Assembly (NCBI RefSeq): GCF_004011695.2
Contig: NC_082421.1
Span: 1,060,501 to 1,124,500 of the forward strand
DNA length: 64,000 nt
Direction of reading: 5' to 3'
Origin: Ascochyta rabiei
Taxonomy: Eukaryota; Ascomycota; Dothideomycetes; Pleosporales; Didymellaceae
Below are positions 55,569 to 64,000 of the stretch, in pieces. The stretch's first letter is position 1. Every line of letters starts with the position of its first letter. The position numbers and the translations under genes are program-made. The notes under the pieces are model-generated. The model was not told the DNA's origin and did not search any database. It worked only from the letters and a program-made list of their open reading frames with translations.

Positions 55569-57366
55569 CTCTGTTACCGCGCTATTGAGATTTTCGAGCC
55601 CTGTCGACTATGTCATCGTTATTCGGTCCCTTTTTCGCAAGATGGAACCTGACAGGCAGCTTCTATGTTCTCTTCGTCGCCCACCGCAACACGACTTGAG
55701 AGGAGAGGTGTACTACTAGTTGAAGGCGTCTCACTACAGCGGCACCGCCCTTCTTGAGTACAGGAAATATACCGTTGTATCTGCAGCTACTAAGGGCTAT
55801 ATACTGCTGTATTAACGAGAGCTACAAGCAGATTTGCAATGTGGGCAGACACGGTCGCCAAGCGAGCAGCAGGCGGTTGAAGTGAAAGTCAGATGAAATC
55901 CATCCACTGTAAAATTCACGCACACGCCCCACGTCAAACGGCTTATGACCTATAGAAGCTTCTACTTCAAATTCTCCCACAGTGTCTCCTGATTGATATT
56001 GATGGCACTGAGAGTTGCGTCTACATACATCGAGCGCAACTCAAGCGCGTACCATTGCAAGTTTACACACCCACTTTCTGGATCGGCGTTACTCACAGTA
56101 ACGCAAGCATGTATCACGAACGTGTCGACGTCCTGTCTTTTGCCCATTAGCATTTCAGGGCGTTCGAGCTGTGCTGGCGATTATCTTCTATGTAAATCAA
56201 GGTCACTCGGTGTTTCCTTCATGCCCGGAGCTATCAAGCGACGCGTTCCAATAAATGGCAAGCACCTAGAAAAACTAAGAATCGCTGGTGTTTTAGCTAT
56301 CAGCAGCTGACACGCATTTAGAAGCCACGGCGTCCGCTAATGCATCGGCGCTAAAAGTTAACTGACTGTCTACCATACCTAAAGTTTGTCATCGACAACC
56401 CAGATCGATGGATTTGAGTTGTTGTTGCCAGGTTCGACATGCAAATAAAGCTCGCATCACGCGGCTAGATCCGCGGTATCCTTGCATCTGCAATACTTCA
56501 AACGCCCGTTTTCGCTATTCATCACGCCACAATGTCTTTGGGGTTGTTGCTTGAAATAGCACTACATGTCACATTCGTCAATTTAAGAAGTTGTGATACT
56601 GGTGGTTCATAGGATTAGCTCATCGCCCATAGATTAGCGGTTGTTTGTGATAAGCAGATGTGCAAATCTTAACGACACACTTCCTCAAATATCCCACTAG
56701 CCACTAGTCAAAAGTCTACGATTCTGGGGGTATGATCTTTGCTAAATAGACCGACCAACCAACGACCAAGTTTTCCGGCGATTCCAGATGAGCCTGAGAA
56801 CTCTGGACGCGGCACTACCGAGGTGGCTTGGAAGAAACCCCAATCAGACGAGCCGCAACATGCTTCCGGACTTAAGACCGCTAACTATAACTAGCCTGTT
56901 TCGTCTTTCGCGTCGTTGATAATGTCACTCGCTTTAGCGTACCAAAGCAGTACAAACAAACTCAGGTGGATTGACAATGCTGATCCAAGAGCTCTAGGCA
57001 AGTGTTGCTGCGATTTTCTAGCCATGTGCATTCTAAAATACAACGTGGAAGCAGCCGAAGGGATGCTGGAAACCGAATCTGAAGATGCCATCAAGACCTA
57101 GGAATTGGGGACGGTTGATGAGACAGCGGCGAAAACAGTCGGGGCATCTGATAATGGTCTAGAAGCTCTTTAGCCGTAGAATTATGACCGGACCGACGCT
57201 GCAAGCCACAGTGCGGAGAAGAGCTGCAGTAAAGCGAGCCGAGCCACCTTAACGAGGCTAAGGTTACGGACTGAGGCATCCCGAGAGCCGTAAGACATAG
57301 TTGTAGCTATCAGACCGCTCGCACATCATACAAACATCCTGACCTCAATCAAACTCGAAAACAAAT
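55569..57366. other. Intergenic, no gene seen
   Basis: 1.8 kb, moderately AT-rich, with a few TpA-rich patches (near 55790-55820). Short frames such as 56916-57101 have no family resemblance. Confidence 0.5.
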
Positions 57367-58940
57367 ATGCCAGGAGGCATTCTGCCTACACCTGAAGAGC
57401 TGCTGTCATGGCCGGTTCCGAACTACAACGATCCTGTCACAAAACCAAAATATGTACTCGTTTTCTCCTGCATAATCGGACCCATCAGTATCGCACTGTT
57501 GTTGGCACGGCTCTGGGTCCGTATTCACACGCAACGTAGTGCCGGATGGGATGACTGGCTGATGCTGGTAGCAGCAGTAAGAATGTTTGCACAAAAGATC
57601 TATGCTGATCGCTGACTTATGCAGTTTCCTGTGTTAGCTTTGACCATCATATTTCCTCTGAGTAAGCACTAGTTATACTTCATGTGTATCCATAACTGAC
57701 GTACCCAGTCACCGAGAACCACCGATTCAACCGCCACATTTGGGATGTCGAACAACAGTACTTCCCGATCCAACGCAAGTTCGTCATGGCCATATATTCC
57801 CTCTTCTCCCTTGCGTCAGGTCTGATCAAGTTGTCCATCCTACTCTTCTACCGCCGGCTGTCCTCCCGCGTAGTGTCGCCGGCCTTTCGCCGTACGATGC
57901 ACATTGCCATCTTCGTCATCGGTGGTTACAGTGTCGTATTTGCTCTCATTCCGATATTTATGTGTCGACCCATCTCTGCGTTCTGGGACCAAGTGGATTT
58001 CGTCAAAGTCGCAAAAGGCTACGAGTACAAATGCATCAACGAGGGCGCGGATGTGGTTGCGCACGGCATTATCTCCACTGTGCAAGATCTCGTCGTCGCC
58101 TTCCTCCCAACAGTACTCTGCTGGAATCTTCAAATGCCCATTCGTCAAAAGATCGCACTTTACAGCATTCTCGCCCTCGGCTACACCGGTGTCGCCATAG
58201 GTGCGGTTCGCACGTATACAGGCTACCGCCTCTTCTTTCAGACCTACGACGTCACATGGGTCGCCAGTGATACCTGGCTGTGGTCCCTTCTAGAATTGCA
58301 CATCGGCTCCATGTGCGCCAACGCACCGGCGCTGAAGATTTTCTTCGCCCAAACCCTCAAGGTCGACAGACTCACAACTTGGACACGGTCGCGGTCGAGA
58401 TCTCAGTCCTACGGCTCGAAGAAGCAGCACTCCAGCAAGAGCAACGGCGCTGCTAGCACATCTCGCACGCTCTTCAACAGAATGAAATCTGGCAGATGGG
58501 TTGAGCAGGTTCTGCATTCAACTGCAAACAGCAGCTTCCGATCTCAAATACGGACTGACAACTCTCCTGATCGACGCAGTACAACTCTACAACTGGATGC
58601 ACACTTCTGCCCTCCTTTACATCCGAGTCCGCGCGATAGTATGAGCAAACCTTTGGCTCCCTGTTACATTGAGGCCATCCCAAACGACAGCGGTCGCAAC
58701 AGCTACGTGCACGACATTGAGATGAACCGGCTGCAAACTTCGCAGTCATCCATCAACGAAGACGTGCAGGCGCTGCCACCTCTTCAGCCACCTGCGTATA
58801 CCAGACAGGTACCGTTAAGGCTGCCACCGTTATCTCAGTTGCGGATGAGCTGGAATGCAAACGGTGGGAGATATGTGTGGAGGCCGTGGCAGAGCAGCGC
58901 CAGCGTCAAGGAACATGGTAGCCATTTGCAGTGGGGTTGA
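57367..58940 (+). CDS. Fungal rhodopsin-domain (PTH11/SAT4-type) seven-helix membrane protein
   Basis: Three exons are 57367-57576, 57625-57661 and 57709-58940. The middle one is only 37 nt. The product is 492 residues. Helices include YVLVFSCIIGPISIALLLARL, then the signature RSAGWDDWLMLVAA, characteristic of the fungal rhodopsin domain. Next are FVMAIYSLFSLASGLIKLSI followed by LLFYRRL, the block HIAIFVIGGYSVVFALIPIF followed by CRPISAFWD, and DLVVAFLPTVLCWNLQMPIR. The last helices end at LELHIGSMCANAPALKIFF. These proteins are receptor-like, abundant in Pezizomycotina and mostly uncharacterised; some are involved in host sensing. The cytosolic tail (about 175 residues) is rich in Ser, Arg and Pro, with short tandem RSRSRS. 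It is convergent with the next gene at 95 bp. Confidence 0.9.
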
Positions 58941-59035
58941 AAGCAATGTGAGATCAGCATGATTTATCAAAACTGCGACGACCGGCAACAAAAACGCTCG
59001 TGCCCGTGTCACCGTGTATACATCGTGTCCGTTAT

Positions 59036-61741
59036 CTACAACTTGGTGATGTCCACGCTTGCGCTTCCACTCGCGAGACTGACTACAAAGCCACCTCGTT
59101 CCTGCTCCACTCCTGCAACCGTAAAGCCCACTTCGTCCGAGCCAGGCTGCTCCAACCAGACAATAGCGGATTTGGCCTGTAGCGCACTGTCCAAAACAGC
59201 TGGGGCGAGCGTGAGCTTCAGGCTCTGCGATTCCTCGTCGTACACAACCTCCTCAATAGCCCCAGCGCTGATTTCGACCTTCAGTCCTAGTTCAGCAACA
59301 AACACACGTCTCCTGATCGCATCTTTGGGCGCAACCACAGTCAATGTGGCAGTAGAGCGCGCCTCGTCGATGTCGCCACCAAAAGCTTGCACGCCAAACC
59401 TGTCGTCCTTGACAATGTAGACACATTGTCCCAGACTCAGACCCAAGAACCCCAGACCGTAGTCACCAGAGAATGGGTCCCACTTCAGCAGTTCGGGGAA
59501 CGAGTGGAAGGCTGCTGACGCGAAGCCGCCCTCGTCGATGTTGGTCAGTGGTGCTGTGTTGCCTGCGAATCCAATGCGAAGGGCGTAGAGATTGTCTTTC
59601 GGGCTCTTCTCATATGAATGTAGCATAGGCAGCGAGTTTAAGCCAGAGCCGTATTGATGGATCTGACGCTCGATCTGACGGATCTTGGCGCCATAGATAA
59701 AGTCCCAGTAACGGCGTGCGTTGCCATTCCAGCCCCAGTGCGCAACAGTAGGCATGTAGGCGAGAATACTGTTAATAGCTTTTGAGGGCGTGTTAGGGAG
59801 ATTGAAGTAGTCGGTCCAGAAGTAAACGCCTTCCTGGCCAGTGCTGTCCCATGCCATCTCACTGCCAAAGGGAACCATTTGGGTCTCCCAGAGATTGGCA
59901 CGGTAGCGCATCGAGGCTTCGAGAGCCGAGGCTTCGTCGGTCATGCTTTCTCGCTTGAGGTCTTTGAGAAGCTCACCGAGTACCCATTCGCCCATGAGTC
60001 CGACAAGTGCGTAGTCGCAGTTCGCGCCCTCATTCGACAAACAGTACTGTGTGGTATTGAACGCGCGGCTGAGATACCAGGACCACTCAGCTCGGAGCTT
60101 TGTGTCAGGGTAGTTCCTTGCCGTTCGGTAAAGCGACCAGTAAGTCGCAACAGGATGGATGTAGTTATAGGCTCGACGTGTCGTGTAGGCTCGTTCACGG
60201 TTCCAAGACGTCCACGAAGTCCAGTCGAACGAGCTTTCATATGTGTAATTGACGGTACCTGGCTCGTAGTAGAAAGCACTTGCGATCACACTAAAGGAAT
60301 CGTTCTGTTGTAGCGTACCAACAACGGTCTTGTGCACGAAGTCGTCCACGACTGAAAGTTCCTCCGCATTCGGTTGGGTAAATTGTTTCATGGCGGTGGC
60401 TAGGTATGCTCCAGTGCCAGCCTCGTCACTTATGCCAGCAAACCACACTCGCGAGTCCTGTTCGACGATCTTGTTAACTTCACGATCGTAGGTCATGATG
60501 GAGGGTGCGCGATTGAACGGATCAGAGGTATCGTTGAAGTAGGCTGCGGTTGAAAAGAAGTGGCCCATATCGGCAAGCGCTGAGGGCGCGGTCTTGGTAA
60601 TCTTGTAGTGGACCGTTTGAGTCTTGCCGTCCTCGTAGGAGATTGTGACTCGCACTCTTCCCCATGCAGAAGCCACCGGGGTCAGCTTGTACGCTGGTGC
60701 TGGCGAGGACAGCTCAGAGATGATGAAGTTACCTCCAGCGTCGATGCTCTTCACGGGCGAGGTGTGGTTAAGGTACAGTCGTGATACGGAATCAGCTGGG
60801 ACGACGTATCCTGGGATGCCCACTGCAAGTGGAGACCCAGCCTTGACGACAGCATCCTCAATCGTCTGGATGTTCTCTGCCACTGAGAAGCGCAGTCCGA
60901 CTGAGTACACCTCCCCAGACTGTAGGATCTTGGAGGTTGCCTCGTTCCAAGGTGTGCTGCTGTTCCATTCTTCCTGCGCATAAGCAAGGCTATGGATCTG
61001 CCACTCGTAGTTGCCTTCAAAAGTTTGCGACTGGTAGCTGAAGTTACCCTCCGGTTCGCCAAGGAACCTCCAGGCCTCAAGTTTCGCCGCTGCAATAGGT
61101 GTGATAACCAAAGCATTGCCGGTACCTTCTAGGTGTGAAACACGCACGTAACCTGCATCTAGACCAATGTAAGGGTCGGCGAAGGTGCACTTTTCCTGCG
61201 TCTCTTCGGCGGGTCTTTCAGTGAAGATATTGTTGATGCTCACCGGCAATCCGAGACTTCCCAACTCCACACTTCCATTACCATTGTTTGTGATGTTGAA
61301 GCGTACAGCGAAATCATCCTTATACTGCAGCCATTCTCTTGTAATTTTGACTGGAAGTCTGTTTGGCAAAGTGGGTGTCAAGTCGGCAGCAGCAACAACG
61401 TCCTGACTGGTGATGTTTAGAGGTGTAACTGGCTTTCGTGCGCTCGCGGAGTCGACACTTGTCCATGCACCACCGCTTGAGGTGCGGTATCGAAGTGTAA
61501 TGTCGCCAAGGTGGTGGGCGCCATTGAATGCTAATTGTGCGAGTCGATCTGAAGGAAGAAAGTCGAACTTGTTTTCAGTCGAATTCAGTGAGGCGAGCGT
61601 CTGTGAGCTTTTGACTATATCGCCTGTAAGGCTGCCGACATCGAAAGTGGTGTAACCATTACTGAGTCCAAGATCGTCTTGGCCTTGCACAAGAGCAGAA
61701 GTCAGGACCAGGTATGACAATGCAATATTGAGTAAAGCCAT
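59036..61741 (-). CDS. Large secreted DUF5695-like protein, putative glycoside hydrolase fold
   Basis: Single exon of 901 residues. A signal peptide (MALLNIALSYLVLTSALVQG) is followed by many N-glycosylation sequons (NNGNGS, NFS, NSS, NHT, NDTS), so it is secreted. The N-terminal half is beta-rich (GYTTFDVGSLTGDIVKSSQT; LPVKITREWLQYKDDFAVRF). The second half is helical and aromatic-rich (DWTSWTSWNRERAYTTRRAY, VATYWSLYRTARNYPDTKLR, AYMPTVAHWGWNGNARRYWD), resembling an alpha/alpha-barrel sugar-active domain. A beta-sandwich closes the protein. From memory it matches the fungal DUF5695 family. No catalytic residues can be named. Absence of introns in a 2.7-kb gene is notable here, where most genes are split. 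Confidence 0.85.
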   Translation of the reverse strand: MALLNIALSYLVLTSALVQGQDDLGLSNGYTTFDVGSLTGDIVKSSQTLASLNSTENKFDFLPSDRLAQLAFNGAHHLGDITLRYRTSSGGAWTSVDSASARKPVTPLNITSQDVVAAADLTPTLPNRLPVKITREWLQYKDDFAVRFNITNNGNGSVELGSLGLPVSINNIFTERPAEETQEKCTFADPYIGLDAGYVRVSHLEGTGNALVITPIAAAKLEAWRFLGEPEGNFSYQSQTFEGNYEWQIHSLAYAQEEWNSSTPWNEATSKILQSGEVYSVGLRFSVAENIQTIEDAVVKAGSPLAVGIPGYVVPADSVSRLYLNHTSPVKSIDAGGNFIISELSSPAPAYKLTPVASAWGRVRVTISYEDGKTQTVHYKITKTAPSALADMGHFFSTAAYFNDTSDPFNRAPSIMTYDREVNKIVEQDSRVWFAGISDEAGTGAYLATAMKQFTQPNAEELSVVDDFVHKTVVGTLQQNDSFSVIASAFYYEPGTVNYTYESSFDWTSWTSWNRERAYTTRRAYNYIHPVATYWSLYRTARNYPDTKLRAEWSWYLSRAFNTTQYCLSNEGANCDYALVGLMGEWVLGELLKDLKRESMTDEASALEASMRYRANLWETQMVPFGSEMAWDSTGQEGVYFWTDYFNLPNTPSKAINSILAYMPTVAHWGWNGNARRYWDFIYGAKIRQIERQIHQYGSGLNSLPMLHSYEKSPKDNLYALRIGFAGNTAPLTNIDEGGFASAAFHSFPELLKWDPFSGDYGLGFLGLSLGQCVYIVKDDRFGVQAFGGDIDEARSTATLTVVAPKDAIRRRVFVAELGLKVEISAGAIEEVVYDEESQSLKLTLAPAVLDSALQAKSAIVWLEQPGSDEVGFTVAGVEQERGGFVVSLASGSASVDITKL

Positions 61742-64000
61742 AGTGGCTGTTCATCAAGTTTAAAATAAGCGCACCTGTTGATGTGTGCTGCTCGGGGGCC
61801 ATCTTGTTTATTACTGTGGTATCCAGCGAAAGTAGTGAAGGTGGAGACGTTTGATAGGGGTACTCGGCTGTATTATTCAGATGAATTGAACGTTGATTAC
61901 TCAGTACTAAATAGCCTCAATTGGGTCAAGATATAGTAAAAGCGAATGCCAGTAGATAGGTTTACATCGTATTATACACAGAGATAGGGGGAATTCGGTG
62001 TAATTTGGCCAGTAGGGCCATTCCGGATCGTTTGGAGAGCACCCTGATCCTTCACTACTTTCGCTAGACACCACAGTAGTGCGAATGGCCATGCAATTAA
62101 GAGGCTGCCAATGAGAGCACAAGATCCCCGCTCTTTCCCCGCAGACCTATTCCTCATGCGGCAGGTCACATTTCATTCAATTCTTCTTCCTTCCAATCCT
62201 TTCAACTCATTCTCGCAATTGTACCTTTTGAGAATGCAGGGGTTCGAAACGTGACGCTTGTTCACCCCTCGATCCCAAAGGAACAAACACGAGATGACTT
62301 GTTGCAATCCTATTAACCCCACCAACAAGAAATCGTTCTCTCCAACATCTGCCTCAACTATGGTTTTGTTGATTTTTACGGTATTGGAAGGTCTGAGGGT
62401 AGGCTTAGACAAGCTAGCTAATGACGGCACCACCAGGTTGAAGAAGTGCTCGGATGTAACAGTTAGAAGCCGCTAGCAGAATTTGGGAAATGGGCTCAAT
62501 CCGGTATATCCGATTGTCTATCAGTTTTCTGTTAGCTTTGCTGGACTTTCAGGAGTTACATTAAGTGCCGAATCATATCTAGAAAGGATGCATGTCTGTA
62601 ACCGGGGCTTTTTGAGACGTGAGAACCAAGCTAGGCACATGTGAGCCACAGCAGATATGTCCATGATAAGGCGCATTCTATTCCATCAATCAGCACCTCG
62701 TCAGGTTCTCGTTCTTGCCATACCTAATCAAAGACCTTATCACACTCTCCACTGCGATCACCAGCGCACTCAAGGAAGAACATCCTTACAGCGGCGAAGC
62801 GAGCTTCCTGAGCAGTCTCGTATTCCCACACAGGTTTGACCACCTAACCGTCGTTTGTACGCGCCTAGCTTGGATGTGCGATGACATGTTCTAAATCTAG
62901 GTATTACACTGCGGTCACTGTGTGCTCATGCACATGCAGCTTGCCTCCGAAGTGGACTGCGAAGCGGTTATGCGGCAATTGGCATACCGTAATGTTCTGC
63001 ACTTTACCTGCAACTTTCCAAGACCGGTGAGTGCTCAACGAGAGTGTGACCTGCAAGTCATACACAGTCGAGGCAAACAAGCTGTGGACGAAGTAGCTGT
63101 CTGTGGATTTCATGTCAAGCCTACGCTCTGTGCCTTGCCTTGAAGTTTTGCGATGATAATGCAGGAATATGTTCGGGATTACATTGCGCCAGAGTATGTC
63201 TGGCGAAAGTAGAATGTCATCGTTTGGCGACAAGAAACATACGCTGTACTTTTCTGAATACATGGCATGGCGTAAGGAGTTCGGGTTTTCAGGACAACTT
63301 GATGGTGCAGCACACCCTAGCCGTAAGGCGGTATCCACAAAAACATAGTTTCAATACAGATAGGTCGTTCAAAGACACCATTGATGCACTGCGAAGAGCT
63401 GAAACCGGTTGTGTGCAAAAGGTGCTTGTGCTATCTGAGTCAACTTCGAGCAGACAAGTTTCGAGAAGATGTCAGAACCAACCTATGGACGTGTAGTTCG
63501 GTTCAACTTAGATAACTCTGCACGATTGCGAATTTACGAGACAACGATCATTCGTTTGCTGATGAGAAAGTGTTCTCGTAGCCTCATATCAGAGCTGTAT
63601 GTCTTGGCGTGCGATACGCACTCTTCGGTCTTGCCAGACTCCAATATGGCCACGTTCCATCTCCTCTGATTTCGACCCCTAAGTTCCATGACACCGAGTC
63701 TCTTGTAGAAACTTCCTAACTTCCATACAAGCAGGCCGCAGTCGTTATGAAGCAAAATTACCTCGAGGGTTGTTGTCCGCATTAACGAGTGAATTTTTGG
63801 GTATTGTTCTGCAGACGGGGTAAGTTTGAACGACCAAGCAAAGTGCGGAGTGCAAACGGACGGTTCTTTGCCGGGCCTTTTGATGTAGTGATTCAGTCGA
63901 GCTACTATAGCAGGTTCATCATGGTTCCAAATCACGGATTGATATCGCTGTGACTGTACGATTGTAACATCTGCAGTAGTGGCCAGGTTCAAGGTATGGA
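61742..64000. other. Intergenic to window end, no supported gene
   Basis: 2.26 kb with short overlapping frames on both strands (for example 62904-63338 and 63534-63992 minus) and no domain or splice-joined model. The right edge of the window is reached without another gene. Confidence 0.5.

Noticed and set aside
1..64000. A secondary-metabolite gene cluster
   Set aside because: An SDR, a 2-oxoglutarate oxygenase and an MFS transporter are present but lie 10-30 kb apart among housekeeping genes, with no synthase or synthetase backbone.

Overview
The window is nuclear DNA of a filamentous ascomycete (Pezizomycotina). The evidence is a dense, strand-mixed array of intron-containing genes. Nearly all introns are about 45-60 bp, with GT(A/G)(A/C/G)GT donors, CTAAC-like branch sites and AG acceptors. 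It carries a fungal-type NADPH oxidase B and a fungal rhodopsin-domain receptor-like protein. The general look (minisatellite-rich intergenic DNA, a short AT-rich tract resembling RIP-mutated sequence) suggests Dothideomycetes, possibly Pleosporales, but that placement is inference. No ribosomal genes, CRISPR arrays or intact transposons were seen.

Layout: 1-5.4 kb holds the 5' part of noxB, a short-chain dehydrogenase, a small one-helix membrane protein and EMG1/NEP1. 6.9-10.5 kb has a VOC/glyoxalase-like protein with a very long disordered tail, then eIF3k, separated by a 45-bp tandem repeat. 11-20 kb has a 2-oxoglutarate oxygenase, exportin-5/MSN5 and a GH5 glucosylceramidase-type enzyme ending in a CaaX-like box. 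20-34 kb is a block of housekeeping trafficking, ER and mitochondrial genes: DNAJC3-like co-chaperone, VPS41, an RMD1/DUF155 protein, an elongator tRNA-Met, rhomboid RBD2 and GPI transamidase GAA1. 34-40 kb has RPN9 and complex I NDUFA9 (divergent), then a SPIN90/LDB17 actin regulator. 42-59 kb is looser: an MFS transporter, a 5-kb gene-poor stretch, a ubiquitin-like/AN1 zinc-finger protein, a cytochrome b5-acyl-CoA dehydrogenase fusion, an unrecognised gene and a rhodopsin-domain protein. 59-61.7 kb is a large secreted DUF5695-like protein. The last 2.3 kb has no supported gene.

Exon-intron models were built by hand. Joined coding lengths are multiples of three in every multi-exon model that is complete within the window. 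Most genes are unrelated housekeeping functions rather than a cluster. Several share short divergent promoters: VPS41/RMD1, RBD2/GAA1, RPN9/NDUFA9 and GH5/DNAJC3.

The most unusual observation is the tRNA-Met gene at 29977-30134 (minus). Besides the normal intron next to the anticodon, it carries a second 52-nt insertion in the D-loop, placed exactly after the A box, and that insertion looks like one of this genome's GT-AG spliceosomal introns. Other points of interest are a GC-AG in-frame intron in RPN9, a 27-nt microexon in VPS41, the CaaX-like end of the GH5 enzyme, and a 10-bp-period GAA array upstream of the AN1 gene that resembles step-type heat-shock elements.
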